From the NCBI RefSeq assembly GCF_000826145.2, contig NZ_LN651333.1, forward strand, positions 109,522 to 173,521: DNA of 64,000 nucleotides. The letters are read 5' to 3'. This DNA comes from Sporosarcina koreensis. GTDB taxonomy: Bacteria; Bacillota; Bacilli; Bacillales_A; Planococcaceae. Position 1 is the first letter of the stretch; each line of letters begins with the position of its first letter. Position numbers and translations under genes: made by a program. The notes under the pieces were generated by a model. It made no database searches, was not told the DNA's origin, and saw only the letters and a list, made by a program, of their open reading frames with translations. Positions 16,870 to 24,875 of this stretch are shown here, in pieces.

Positions 16870-17511
16870 ATGAAAGGTACATCACACTTGGCCATCGGCA
16901 CGGCGGCCGGCGCAATCGCGGGGTACGCCGCACATCCGGATGTCCGGACGGCGCTGATCGGCGCGGCCATCGGGGGCATTTCCGGCGTGGTGCCGGATCT
17001 GGATACGAACGGCCTGGCCACCAGCCGGATCACACTCAGCAAGAAGGTGAGCAGGTGGCTCATGGAAACGGCCGGCATCGTCATTTTGCTGACGCTGGTC
17101 TACCAGGCACTCACCCAGGGACTGAACCGCGATATCTACATTTACGGTGGGATCGGCCTGCTGCTGCTCATCATTTCCCGGATCATCACGCGCCGGCGCA
17201 TGCTGACGATCACCGGCGTCCTCGTCCTGCTGCTCGGCTTCGTGCTCGGCGAATCGATCGGCATCCTAATGGCGGGCAGCTATATCGTGCAGGCGTCCTT
17301 CGTTATGCACCGGTCGTACACCCACTCCCTGCTCGGCGTAGCGTTCTACGCACTCATCCTGCACTACCTGCACGAGGAATGGCCCATCGACGGCATGGTC
17401 GCCGCCGGACTCTGCGGTTACATCAGCCATCTGATCGCCGATATGAAACTGCTGCCGGTCAACCGCAGGGGCGTCAAATGGTTTTTGCCGATCTGGAAGC
17501 GGGAGTTTTGA
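16870..17511 (+). CDS. YdjM/DUF457-like membrane-bound metal-dependent hydrolase family protein
   Basis: A 213-residue integral membrane protein with about five hydrophobic segments. It has the YdjM pattern: SHLAIGTAAGAI at the start, GVVPDLDTNGLA, VMHRSYTHSLLG, and GYISHLIADMKL. These supply conserved His and Asp residues clustered near the membrane, the basis for the 'metal-dependent hydrolase' family name; no reaction is established. The end, PVNRRGVKWFLPIWKREF, is also typical of YdjM-like proteins. ATG 16870 follows GAAGAGGGATACAT. Transcribed alone. Confidence 0.8.
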   Translation: MKGTSHLAIGTAAGAIAGYAAHPDVRTALIGAAIGGISGVVPDLDTNGLATSRITLSKKVSRWLMETAGIVILLTLVYQALTQGLNRDIYIYGGIGLLLLIISRIITRRRMLTITGVLVLLLGFVLGESIGILMAGSYIVQASFVMHRSYTHSLLGVAFYALILHYLHEEWPIDGMVAAGLCGYISHLIADMKLLPVNRRGVKWFLPIWKREF

Positions 17512-17587
17512 TTGCCAGCAGAAACAGGTTGCAACAGAATACGTTAAGTGATAAACTATTCATACTATTACAGAAAGGGGTGAGACC

Positions 17588-17656
17588 ATGATGAAAACCA
17601 TTTATGCATTTACAATCAGGACTGTCCTGCGTCTCCCCGAAAAACATACTCACTGA
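17588..17656 (+). CDS. Possible 22-residue peptide ORF
   Basis: ATG ATG follows AGAAAGGGGTGAGACC, a credible ribosome site, and the frame closes at TGA 17654-17656 after 22 codons, rich in Thr, Leu and basic residues (MMKTIYAFTIRTVLRLPEKH...). A strong hairpin terminator follows at 17691. This layout (ribosome site, mini-ORF, terminator, then a gene) is attenuator-like, but I see no run of a regulatory codon. It may be a real small protein, a leader peptide or chance. Confidence 0.3.
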   Translation: MMKTIYAFTIRTVLRLPEKHTH

Positions 17657-17690
17657 TCCGTATGCGAGAGAAGTACGCATGATAGTTGAG

Positions 17691-17732
17691 AAACCGCAGG
17701 ATGGCACATGCTGTCATTCTGCGGTTTTTTGC
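17691..17732 (+). terminator. Terminator ahead of the second DinB-family gene
   Basis: AAACCGCAG pairs with CTGCGGTTT, extended inward by GATGGCA against TGTCATT with two G-T pairs, and followed by TTTTTT. It lies between the small ORF and the DinB-family gene. Confidence 0.85.
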
Positions 17733-17781
17733 GCCGGCAGTTCTGACCTGTGAGTGCTCAGCCCACTTAGAGGAGGAAGAA

Positions 17782-18330
17782 ATGATGACAAACGAAGAGT
17801 TATTAGTGATCGGTGAAAAAGAAGGATTCGGCAAAGAATTCAGCAATCTCGTATCCATGATGGCCTATGCCCGCTATACCACAATCTTGGAAGTGTATGA
17901 ACTGACGACGGAACAGCTCGATTATAAATACGCAGAGGATGCCAATTCGGTCGGCATGCTGCTGGCCCACTTGGTCGCAGTGGAAAAATTCTACCAAATC
18001 GACACGTTCGACAAACGGCAGATCACCGACGAGGATACCGAGGAGCTTAACCCAGGGCTGGAACTAGGTGCAGCCGCACAAGAACAAATTCACGGAGAAC
18101 CGGCACTCCATTATCTCCAGGAGATGAAGAAGACGCGCGCCCGGACACTCGAGATGTTCAAGACGCTTCCCGACACGTGGCTGTATGAACAATCCCCATT
18201 TTTCGGCGGGCAGACGACCAACAATTACTTCAGGTGGTTCCATGTCTTCGAAGACGAACTCAATCACCGCGGACAGATCCGGCTGATCAAAAAAATGATG
18301 AGGAAGGAGCATGCCGATGGGGAACAATGA
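17782..18330 (+). CDS. DinB-family protein (second)
   Basis: A 182-residue DinB-superfamily protein. The first helix region ARYTTILEVYELTTEQLDYK is followed by SVGMLLAHLVAVEKFYQ (His ligand), and the C-terminal helix HVFEDELNHRGQIRLIKKMM carries the other histidines. The predicted fold is a four-helix bundle binding a divalent metal; the activity is unknown. It differs strongly from the DinB protein at 6994-7485. ATG 17782 and 17785 both follow AGGAGG (17771-17776) at 5 and 8 bases. The stop overlaps the start of the HIT gene by 14 bases, so the two are probably translated from one message. Confidence 0.78.
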   Translation: MMTNEELLVIGEKEGFGKEFSNLVSMMAYARYTTILEVYELTTEQLDYKYAEDANSVGMLLAHLVAVEKFYQIDTFDKRQITDEDTEELNPGLELGAAAQEQIHGEPALHYLQEMKKTRARTLEMFKTLPDTWLYEQSPFFGGQTTNNYFRWFHVFEDELNHRGQIRLIKKMMRKEHADGEQ

Positions 18331-18766
18331 AACAACGAACTCCACGAGCAGCTGTCAGCTTTGCCATCCGAAATTGGATGCCGCCCAGTCCGTTCTGTTC
18401 AGCAATGAACACTGCCTGTTTTTGCAGTTGAAAGGAGCAGACGAAAAAGGAGTGGCACTCGAGGGGGCTGGCATTATCGTGCCGAAACAGCACCGAGAAA
18501 CCGTATTCGATCTGACTTCTGAAGAATGGAACGCCACCTATTCCATTCTTCAGGACGTGAAGCGCTATATCGACACCAACCACCAGCCGGATGGCTACAA
18601 CATCGGCTGGAACTGCGGCACGGCCGGCGGTCAGCATCTGCCGCACGCCCACCTCCATGTGCTGCCCCGCTATGCGGATGAGCCCTATGCCGGCAAAGGA
18701 ATCCGGCATTTGTTCAAAGGGGAGGGTAATCAGCGGACACACCCTATAAGGGAAGTACCAAAATAA
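18317..18766 (+). CDS. HIT-family (histidine triad) protein
   Basis: A 149-residue protein of the histidine triad superfamily of nucleotide hydrolases and transferases. The C-terminal half has GQHLPHAHLHVLPR, matching the HxHxHxx active-site triad; GAGIIVPKQHRETVFDLT and YNIGWNCGTAGG precede it as in other HIT proteins. CQLCHPKL near the N terminus could bind zinc. AAGGAG (18304-18309) is too close to ATG 18311 but well spaced for ATG 18317. It overlaps the DinB gene upstream and ends at a perfect 20 bp hairpin. Confidence 0.85.
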   Translation: MGNNETTNSTSSCQLCHPKLDAAQSVLFSNEHCLFLQLKGADEKGVALEGAGIIVPKQHRETVFDLTSEEWNATYSILQDVKRYIDTNHQPDGYNIGWNCGTAGGQHLPHAHLHVLPRYADEPYAGKGIRHLFKGEGNQRTHPIREVPK

Positions 18767-18810
18767 GCTAAGGAAAAAGGAGTGCCATCTGCACTCCTTT
18801 TTCCTTAGCT
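18766..18810 (+). terminator. Bidirectional terminator, perfect 20 bp stem
   Basis: AGCTAAGGAAAAAGGAGTGC (18766-18785) is exactly complementary to 18791-18810, with a five-base loop. The internal A and T runs suit termination of both the HIT gene and the convergent minus-strand gene. Confidence 0.9.
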
Positions 18811-18842
18811 CTGACATGAATACTTGCAGTCCATCTGGCAGC

Positions 18843-19346
18843 CTACTTGTCTTGCAATCGTTCTAGCAATTCCTCTATTTTCGCGGTGTACGATTTCCAA
18901 TCGTCCTCGATCGTTTGATTCATGCCCAAACCTGCTTGTTGGAGTTGCGTTTGCAGCACTTCAAAGTTTTTCGTATCTTCCTCTGTCACTGTGCTGAACG
19001 TATACAGTTCGTCATGAGGGTATCGGTAAAGTGCCGCGCCGAGCCGTTCCATCATGCTCCGTTCAGCATCCGACAGCCAGCCTGAGTAGTTGCCGCTGGC
19101 CGTTGCCGCCTCGATCCCATTCAGGACATCGCCCAGCTGGGCAGTGACCAAGTTGGGGGCCGGCCACTCTTCTTGTTTCTGCTGTTCGATCAGGCCTTCC
19201 AATTCCACTAATTTGTACTGAACCTCCGAGTAAAACAACTCCTCATGTACGAGACTCATCTTCAAGTACCCGACAATCAGGAAAGCCAGTAACAGCACAT
19301 TCCCAGCCAATGAAACTCCCAGAACAGCCTTTTGCTTTCTGCTCAC
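18843..19346 (-). CDS. Membrane-anchored protein of unknown function, 167 aa
   Basis: I do not recognise the family. One hydrophobic segment near the N terminus (AVLGVSLAGNVLLLAFLIVG) after basic residues suggests an inside-to-outside membrane anchor. The remaining 135 residues are hydrophilic, Glu/Gln-rich and helical-looking (ELEGLIEQQKQEEW, KIEELLERLQDK), possibly coiled-coil, placed outside the cytoplasm. GTG 19346 follows GGGGGAGG at 6-7 bases; the upstream ATG at 19379 lacks such a site. It begins the run of small envelope proteins in the 19-31 kb region and is convergent with the HIT gene. Confidence 0.7.
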   Translation of the reverse strand: MSRKQKAVLGVSLAGNVLLLAFLIVGYLKMSLVHEELFYSEVQYKLVELEGLIEQQKQEEWPAPNLVTAQLGDVLNGIEAATASGNYSGWLSDAERSMMERLGAALYRYPHDELYTFSTVTEEDTKNFEVLQTQLQQAGLGMNQTIEDDWKSYTAKIEELLERLQDK

Positions 19347-19508
19347 ATTCCGCCTCCCCCTTTTGTTACATTTTAACATATAAAGAAGAAATATTCATAA
19401 GACAATTAATTCGCAGAGTATGATTGTTTCATGCTTAAAACAGGCTTTAGGCAGCAGATTCTCCTTTGTAGAGACCCTACTGTAACCCATTGACAATTGA
19501 GCCGTCTG

Positions 19509-19970
19509 ATGGAGTACATAGAATTTTTCGAAAGCGGGGTTTTCTTTTTGCGCAAAGCTGTTTTTCTGCCATTCCTCCTGCTCCTGCTGGCCAGCTGTGC
19601 CGATCCTGTATCCACGGCCCCAATACTACCGTCCGTTTCAAAGAAAACCGTGCCTGCCCCCTCCCTATCGCGGATCGGCAGCGGCAGATCCGCATCCCTT
19701 ATAGAGGACGCCAAGATTGTGCAGTTTCTTACTGCTGCTGTTCAGGAAGCGCAAACCCAGCCCGGTATCGTCAATATTGTAAAAGCGGATTACCTGCTGG
19801 CTTTCGGCGATGCTGGCCTTTACTATGTCTGGCTCTCTGATACATCCGTCGCTGTCCGGAGTGCCGGGGACAGCCATTCCGTCTCTGTTTTAACGGAACC
19901 GATCGGAAGTCAGTTCCGGCAGTTGCTGCATGATCTGGATTCACCTGAAATCGCCAAGGAGGCTGACTGA
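19509..19970 (+). CDS. Putative lipoprotein, unknown function
   Basis: About 153 residues. A hydrophobic run ending FLLLLLASCADP is a lipobox (LASC), so lipidation and surface anchoring are predicted. The mature part has no motif I know. The start is uncertain: ATG 19509 has a weak ribosome site and leaves a long N region before the signal; TTG 19548, just before RKAVFLPF, would give a normal-length signal after GCGGGG. The stop overlaps the next lipoprotein's ATG (ATGA), so the two genes are translationally coupled. Confidence 0.6.
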   Translation: MEYIEFFESGVFFLRKAVFLPFLLLLLASCADPVSTAPILPSVSKKTVPAPSLSRIGSGRSASLIEDAKIVQFLTAAVQEAQTQPGIVNIVKADYLLAFGDAGLYYVWLSDTSVAVRSAGDSHSVSVLTEPIGSQFRQLLHDLDSPEIAKEAD

Positions 19971-20455
19971 TGAAAAAGATACTTATGACTCTCACCCTGG
20001 TGTCCGCCCTGCTCACCGCAGGATGCCAACAGCCATTCTCGGATTCCCGGACACTGAGCGGCAGCGAACCGCCGCCCGTCCAGGTCGAAACAGACAGCGG
20101 GCTGCATGACGCGGATCTCGGAACGTATTGCTGGTCCCAGAAGAATGGCAGCGGGATGTGTGTCGATGCCGCCGGAGCCATTGATTCGCTGGCGGGCCAG
20201 CCGCCAATCCATGTGGTACCTGGGGAAACGGTCCGCCTGCTCATGGACTATGAGCCGAAGCCGACAAACCTGACCCTTCGTCAGACGACACCTGACCGCC
20301 GGGAGTCGAAGGTGGCACTCGACGGCTTAGAGTTCAAAACGCCAGACGCGCCAGGACTCTATTATTACGACTTCTCGGCGTGGTGGATGGATGAAGACGA
20401 GGAAGATGTGTCGAATGGAGACGCTCATTACTCGTTCCTGATCCAGGTCCAGTAA
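19970..20455 (+). CDS. Putative lipoprotein, unknown function, 161 aa
   Basis: MKKILMTLTLVSALLTAGC is a clear lipoprotein signal with an LTAGC lipobox. The mature part is soluble, has two further cysteines (TYCWSQ and GMCVDA) that could form a disulfide, and ends in aromatic and acidic stretches (YYYDFSAWWMDEDEED). No family was recognised. The start is firm: AAGGAGG 8 bases upstream, overlapping the preceding lipoprotein gene's stop. The two-gene unit ends at a terminator. Confidence 0.75.
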   Translation: MKKILMTLTLVSALLTAGCQQPFSDSRTLSGSEPPPVQVETDSGLHDADLGTYCWSQKNGSGMCVDAAGAIDSLAGQPPIHVVPGETVRLLMDYEPKPTNLTLRQTTPDRRESKVALDGLEFKTPDAPGLYYYDFSAWWMDEDEEDVSNGDAHYSFLIQVQ

Positions 20456-20464
20456 ACAAGATTC

Positions 20465-20510
20465 AGAAAACCCCCGCCAGCGCTATGATCGCGAACGGGG
20501 GTTTTCTGGA
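20465..20510 (+). terminator. Terminator between convergent genes
   Basis: AGAAAACCCCCG pairs with CGGGGGTTTTCT around a 19-base loop. T-rich on both sides, so it may serve both strands. Confidence 0.85.
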
Positions 20511-20530
20511 GCCTGCTGAAACGGCGGTTT

Positions 20531-21025
20531 TCACTCTGCGGCTACATACGATCGCATCGTCCGATAGTAGATGAAATACTGGCCCATGGACGCCAGACAG
20601 ATGATGACGATGATCCACGTCTTCGGAATCGGCACCAGGCAAAAGACCGCTATCAGTGCCGGCAGCAGGATATTGAAATAAGCATAGACCTTTTTCGTCG
20701 CCCGCTGCGTGAACACTTCGAACAATTCATCATCCTCCATATACTCCTGCGGTCTAAATTTGACATGTGAGATAGGGTGATCCGGAAACTCCCGGTTGTG
20801 TCTTGCCACCCGTCTGAGAAATAACACAACATAGAGCACGAACACCAGCAATGTAGCAATGGCCGCAGCCCCCGTGAGCGTATTGAAACTCAATTCGACT
20901 TCAAGGCCACCATCCGCAAACATGTTAAAACTTCCGGCATAGCCGATCAGCAGGACAAAACAGATCGCAATCCCGATTCCCGCCATCTGCCAGAGCGGAT
21001 ACGTCAGCCGCAGATCATCCTTCAT
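20531..21025 (-). CDS. Membrane protein paired with XRE regulator, 164 aa
   Basis: Four hydrophobic segments are seen (WQMAGIGIAICFVLLIGYAG; TLTGAAAIATLLVFVLYVVLFL; FNILLPALIAVFCLVP; TWIIVIICLASMGQYFIYY) with a hydrophilic loop after the second. The ATG at 21025 lies within the end of the XRE gene (11 base overlap) and follows GGAGAGGAAG. A small XRE repressor followed by a polytopic membrane protein is a common Firmicute pair, often self-regulated, and the target is usually unknown. I recognise no transport or enzyme motif. Confidence 0.72.
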   Translation of the reverse strand: MKDDLRLTYPLWQMAGIGIAICFVLLIGYAGSFNMFADGGLEVELSFNTLTGAAAIATLLVFVLYVVLFLRRVARHNREFPDHPISHVKFRPQEYMEDDELFEVFTQRATKKVYAYFNILLPALIAVFCLVPIPKTWIIVIICLASMGQYFIYYRTMRSYVAAE

Positions 21026-21230
21026 CGTCTTCCTCTCCTTCCAGCCAAAAGATTTCGTTAATGTCACATTCGAGCGCCTTCGCAAGTCTCAACGATAAGG
21101 TGATCGACGGGGAGAACTCCCCTTTTTCGATGAACCCGATCGTCTGCCTGGTGACACCTGCCTGCTTGGCAAGTTCAATCTGTGTCAGGCTCCGGCGGGC
21201 CCGCAGTTCCTTCACCCGGTTTTTCAGCAT
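21015..21230 (-). CDS. Small XRE-family transcriptional regulator
   Basis: A 71-residue protein made almost entirely of one helix-turn-helix domain: LTQIELAKQAGVTRQTIGFIE is a canonical Cro/CI-type HTH with recognition helix TRQTIGFIEKG. The short acidic tail EGEEDDEG has no effector domain. It probably binds DNA as a dimer and controls its own operon with the membrane protein gene that overlaps its end. Direct repeats spaced 21 bp apart in the upstream AT-rich region are a candidate operator. Confidence 0.88.
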   Translation of the reverse strand: MLKNRVKELRARRSLTQIELAKQAGVTRQTIGFIEKGEFSPSITLSLRLAKALECDINEIFWLEGEEDDEG

Positions 21231-21257
21231 CGCGTCACCCCTTTCTTCAAATGTATA

Positions 21258-21291
21258 CTATACTTAACATAATGTAAACTATTATTAACAT
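21258..21291 (-). promoter_or_regulatory. Candidate operator of the XRE gene: two direct repeats 21 bp apart
   Basis: CTATACTTAACAT (21258-21270) and CTATTATTAACAT (21279-21291) are near-identical direct repeats two helical turns apart, upstream of the XRE gene and within its AT-rich promoter region. Confidence 0.5.
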
Positions 21292-21377
21292 TCCTGGTTT
21301 TATTGCATCTATTTCATTTCAAAAACTGCACGTGATACGATAGATGAACAACACCTACACGGAAAGGGGCTTCTTTC

Positions 21378-22787
21378 ATGCCAAAATATCTCGCTACCCT
21401 GCTGCTGGTGTTTGCACTTACCGGCTGCACGGACAAGGAACGGCCGGCTCCGGAAGGCGATGCCTATCCTGCCGAGGCGCTCGCCACAGACTCGATCGCC
21501 TATGGCCCGGCGGATCCGCACTACACGATCGAAGCCGACTATGATGAAACGGAACATGTGGTGTCCGGCCGGCTTAACGTGACTTTCCAGAACAACCTCG
21601 GCGAACCGATGGATGAAGTGCTGTTCAATGTATGGCCGAATGCCGAGGAGTTCGGGGACCGCGGCGCCGACATCCGGAATGTCCGGGTGAACGGCAAGCC
21701 GGCCGACGCGGACCTTGACGGCACCGTACTGACAGTGCAGGGCATTTCCATCGAAGACGGGGCAGCGGCGGTTGCCGACCTCGAGTTCACCATCCCCGTG
21801 CCCGACCAGCCGGGCCGCTTCGGCTGGTCGGAGCGCCAAGTCTCGCTCGGCAGCTGGTTCCCGATTCTTGCCGTCCATGATGGGCACGGTTGGAACATAC
21901 CGCCCTATTTCCCATATGGGGAGTCCTATTATTCGGTGACCGGCGACTATGATCTGTCATTCAGCGCGCCTGCCGACCTGGAAATCCTCGCAACAGGCGA
22001 AGAGACGGAGCGCTCCGAAACGGACGGACAACAGACGGCCCGGTTTTCCGCGCAAGATGTCCGGGACTTCTTCATCGTGATGAATACGACGTTCCAGACG
22101 AAGACGGAGCAGATCGGCAGCACCGAGGTGACGGTCGCCTACCGGGAAGGCGAAGACGCGACGGCGGCACTCATGATGGAGACGGCGCGCAATGTCCTGC
22201 CACGTTATGAAGGCTGGTTCGGTGAATATCCATGGGATTCGCTCACCATCGCAAGCGCCGACTACTCGGCCGACTTCGACGGCGGGATGGAATATCCTCA
22301 GCTCGTGACGGTCAACACGCCTCATGTGCCCGACGAGGAGGAGCTCGGCGTCACGGTGGCGCACGAAATCGCCCATCAATGGTTCTACAGCCTCGTCGGC
22401 AGCAATACGTATCGCGAACCGTGGCTCGACGAATCGCTGACGACGTTCGCCTCCTATGCTGCATACTATGATACCGTGGATTTTGATTGGATCGATGAAG
22501 AGGCGGACGACTACTCGATCACCTCCTCCGTCGATGATTTCGCGGAAGACGACTACGACCGGTACGGGGACATCATTTACGATGGCGGCGCCGGCATGCT
22601 GCGCGACCTGCACGACGAAATCGGCGAAGCCCCGTTCTGGACGACCCTCCGTACATACGTCAAAGACCACCGTTTCGGGATCACCACGACCGCCGACTTC
22701 ATCCGCACCGCAGAAGAAGTGTCCGGCGAGAACCTAAGGCCGTTCTTCGAGGAGCATCAGGTCTTCGTGGAAGAAACACGGGAATGA
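21378..22787 (+). CDS. M1-family metallopeptidase lipoprotein
   Basis: A 469-residue lipoprotein (signal MPKYLATLLLVFALTGC). HEIAHQWFYSLVGSNTYREP followed by WLDESLT gives the gluzincin HExxH-x18-E zinc site of M1 aminopeptidases, and GGMEYPQL corresponds to the GAMEN exopeptidase motif. The N-terminal 180 residues resemble the beta-rich M1 domain; the large C-terminal HEAT domain of full-length aminopeptidase N is missing, so this is a short form. It acts at the outer face of the membrane, probably trimming peptides. ATG lies after GGAAAGGGG. Single-gene unit. Confidence 0.86.
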   Translation: MPKYLATLLLVFALTGCTDKERPAPEGDAYPAEALATDSIAYGPADPHYTIEADYDETEHVVSGRLNVTFQNNLGEPMDEVLFNVWPNAEEFGDRGADIRNVRVNGKPADADLDGTVLTVQGISIEDGAAAVADLEFTIPVPDQPGRFGWSERQVSLGSWFPILAVHDGHGWNIPPYFPYGESYYSVTGDYDLSFSAPADLEILATGEETERSETDGQQTARFSAQDVRDFFIVMNTTFQTKTEQIGSTEVTVAYREGEDATAALMMETARNVLPRYEGWFGEYPWDSLTIASADYSADFDGGMEYPQLVTVNTPHVPDEEELGVTVAHEIAHQWFYSLVGSNTYREPWLDESLTTFASYAAYYDTVDFDWIDEEADDYSITSSVDDFAEDDYDRYGDIIYDGGAGMLRDLHDEIGEAPFWTTLRTYVKDHRFGITTTADFIRTAEEVSGENLRPFFEEHQVFVEETRE

Positions 22788-22902
22788 CAGCAGCGGCGCC
22801 TCGGCGTGCCGCTGTCTTTTGTACGTGCACAAAGGATCCAATGCCGGCCGCCACAGAAACGAGCCGCAGGCGAGCACAAGCCAGCCCTTGAATTGTGCCT
22901 GG

Positions 22903-23015
22903 ATGCCGATAAATTCGGCGAAGTGTCCGATACTTCACACGTTATGTCCGATATTACCGGTCATATGTCCGATACTTCACATCATCTGTCCGATATCCCG
23001 GCCGATCTGTCCGAT
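22903..23015 (-). repeat. Intergenic array B3: six 21 bp units, inverted copy of B1/B2
   Basis: On the plus strand TGTCCGAT ends at 22931, 22952, 22973, 22994 and 23015, and the altered unit ATGCCGAT ends at 22910, all 21 bp apart. The reverse complement reproduces array B1, including the tail: sequence 22880-22902 matches the B1 tail with few changes. Confidence 0.9.
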
Positions 23016-23033
23016 ACTAGGAAAAACCCATGA

Positions 23034-23061
23034 AAAAACACGGCCCATGGACTGGGCCGTG
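23034..23061 (-). terminator. Terminator of the 23081-23689 lipoprotein gene
   Basis: CACGGCCCA pairs with TGGGCCGTG; on the minus strand it is followed by TTTTTTC. Confidence 0.85.
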
Positions 23062-23080
23062 CCTCCTTCATCTGCCTATT

Positions 23081-23689
23081 TCATTCCTCCGCGTCCGTCC
23101 ACAGAAGCTTATAGAGGAACACCAGCTCCGAATCCTCCAGACCTTCCGGCAGCTCGCCGGTTTCGTTGGTATGGGAGGACAGGCTATCCTTCGTCGTCCC
23201 CTGCCAGGACGCCAGATAGACCGGCTTGTCTTTCACCAAGTCGATTTTACCCTTCACCAGTTTGTTGAATGTGAAAGACGTCATCATATTCGGGTAGCTG
23301 GATGTCCCAGTTCCGCCGGGGACACCATTGATGAGCTCGAACGGACCCTCCTCATCGTTGAAGCCATCCACACCGAAGGAAATGATGGCATCTTTATAGT
23401 TCCGCTCCGGGTCCCCATAGGTTTTCGTGCGTTCTTCCGACAATTTGCCATTTCGATAGACCTCCACGGAATACTGAAGGTCCTCCCCCTCTGCAAGCGT
23501 CGCGTTCAGCGTGAAATACTCCACCTGATTGATCCCCGTCTTGCTGATCAATTCACTCTCCCGGTCCGTCGGCGAATAGTCCTTCACCGAGACCGCCGAT
23601 TGGGAGGCTCCCTCTTTCTCTGTGTTCGAGCAGCCAGCTACTGTCAATACCGCCAGCAGCACGGCCACATACAATGCGATCCGTTTCAT
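23081..23689 (-). CDS. Putative lipoprotein, unknown function, 202 aa
   Basis: The signal MKRIALYVAVLLAVLTVAGC contains a VAGC lipobox. The mature protein has a repeated beta-type pattern (INQVEYFTLNATLAEGEDL, YSVEVYRNGKL) suggesting a small extracytoplasmic beta-sandwich, but I recognise no family. GAGGAATCGT precedes the ATG. It is followed by a terminator and array B3, and preceded on the minus strand by two further small envelope genes. Confidence 0.75.
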   Translation of the reverse strand: MKRIALYVAVLLAVLTVAGCSNTEKEGASQSAVSVKDYSPTDRESELISKTGINQVEYFTLNATLAEGEDLQYSVEVYRNGKLSEERTKTYGDPERNYKDAIISFGVDGFNDEEGPFELINGVPGGTGTSSYPNMMTSFTFNKLVKGKIDLVKDKPVYLASWQGTTKDSLSSHTNETGELPEGLEDSELVFLYKLLWTDAEE

Positions 23690-23703
23690 ACGATTCCTCG
23701 TTT

Positions 23704-23883
23704 CTATTCAGGTTGGTTCACTTCATGCCGGTGATCGGCCCATTCAAAAAGCAGGAAAACAAAAAATCCGATCGCTGCCATGCCGATGTCTTCCTTCCAG
23801 CGGATATGAGTGCTGAACAGCCATTGGTACAGCAGCTTACACAGAAAGAATACGGCAACAAACAGCAAGCTCTTTCTGATCAC
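23704..23883 (-). CDS. Small membrane protein, 59 aa
   Basis: GTG 23883 (VIRKSLLFVAV) follows AGGAGGG at 6 bases; the longer frame to 23937 has no such site. Two hydrophobic segments (SLLFVAVFFLCKLLYQWLF and IGMAAIGFFVFLLFEWA) flank a short hydrophilic loop. No family recognised. It lies 15 bp upstream of the lipoprotein gene on the same strand. Confidence 0.65.
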   Translation of the reverse strand: MIRKSLLFVAVFFLCKLLYQWLFSTHIRWKEDIGMAAIGFFVFLLFEWADHRHEVNQPE

Positions 23884-23937
23884 GTCATCCCTCCTAAAAA
23901 CTCTGCTTATCCGGCAAATTTTGAAACAGCAGATCAA

Positions 23938-24393
23938 TCACTCGGGATCAGGTGTGAGCCGATCCATAAAAGACCTGACCCACGCAAGATCGATCGGCCC
24001 ATTGACCACTTCATAATGCCCGGTGCCCGACGAATACACGGAATCCTCCAGGATGATGAAGTGCTCAGAAGCCGAACGGTCCGCCGATCTCACGAACAAT
24101 TCGAAGCCTCCCGCCAAATCAGTGCCGTCCGGCTCCTTCACTTTCTTCACCTCATACGCGGCCAGGAAATCCATCAGTTCCCCGAACGGGCCGGCATCCT
24201 CACTTTCCAGCCGGCTGCCCTCATCCCCGCGCATCTCCACAGCGAACGCTTCGAACGTCGAACGGTCATGAAGGATCTCATCCGCCAGATTCTTCCCTGC
24301 CCGATCCGCCGCCACCTTCCACACCACCAGCAGCACAACGAGCAGCAGCACCAGCCCACCTGTCCAGACGGCGAATTTCGGGATTCGTTTCAT
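23938..24393 (-). CDS. Membrane-anchored protein of unknown function, 151 aa
   Basis: ATG 24393 follows AAGGAGG. One N-terminal hydrophobic segment (FAVWTGGLVLLLVVLLVVW) anchors a soluble extracytoplasmic domain rich in Asp, Glu and Ala. No cysteine lipobox, so an uncleaved anchor is likelier than a lipoprotein. Domain family not recognised. Preceded by an AT-rich stretch with the small four-cysteine gene upstream. Confidence 0.68.
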   Translation of the reverse strand: MKRIPKFAVWTGGLVLLLVVLLVVWKVAADRAGKNLADEILHDRSTFEAFAVEMRGDEGSRLESEDAGPFGELMDFLAAYEVKKVKEPDGTDLAGGFELFVRSADRSASEHFIILEDSVYSSGTGHYEVVNGPIDLAWVRSFMDRLTPDPE

Positions 24394-24533
24394 GGCATGG
24401 CCTCCTTCATATGCAGTCTCTTGCAGCACAAAATATTTATAAATACGTTCAGCACAACAGATTGAAAGACATTGATCAAACGAACGAAAAGACCATGTCA
24501 TTAATGCCATTCGTGTTCCATAGGTGCGCCAAT

Positions 24534-24704
24534 TTATTTACTATCATCTTTGTCGCAGTCTTCACAAATAAATGTTCCTTCGTTCTTCATATAAGCTTTG
24601 ATTTCGGTAAAACCTTTTTTCTTCGGATAATGTAATTTAACAAACGCCGTCCCATCATCTTTTATTTCTTTACCACACACATCACATTTCGGTCTATCCA
24701 GCAT
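24534..24704 (-). CDS. Small four-cysteine (putative zinc-ribbon) protein, 56 aa
   Basis: The frame starts at ATG 24704, seven bases after GGGAGG, and stops at 24534-24536. CDVCGKEI near the N terminus and FICEDCDKDD near the C terminus form a CxxC...CxxC pair 37 residues apart, so it may be a zinc ribbon. It is basic in the middle (HYPKKKGFTEIKAYMK). Neighbouring DNA is more AT-rich than the rest of the window. The family was not recognised; members of this shape may bind nucleic acid or protein. Confidence 0.6.
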   Translation of the reverse strand: MLDRPKCDVCGKEIKDDGTAFVKLHYPKKKGFTEIKAYMKNEGTFICEDCDKDDSK

Positions 24705-24875
24705 ATTAAAACCTCCCCTTTATCCGTGATACAAATATAAAGTAGTAAGCTATTGCTCCTTTACCTATATATTCATCCCTCCTTATGTCGACAAATGGCC
24801 AGATTCTTCAGTATGGGGCGCAGATATATAGTTAAGACTTGCACTCGATGATGGAAGCTGACAATCAACTCACTT

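Noticed and set aside
19406..19714. Minus-strand ORFs over the 19.5 kb lipoprotein
   Set aside because: Antisense to the lipoprotein with lipobox signal, which has a coupled downstream gene.
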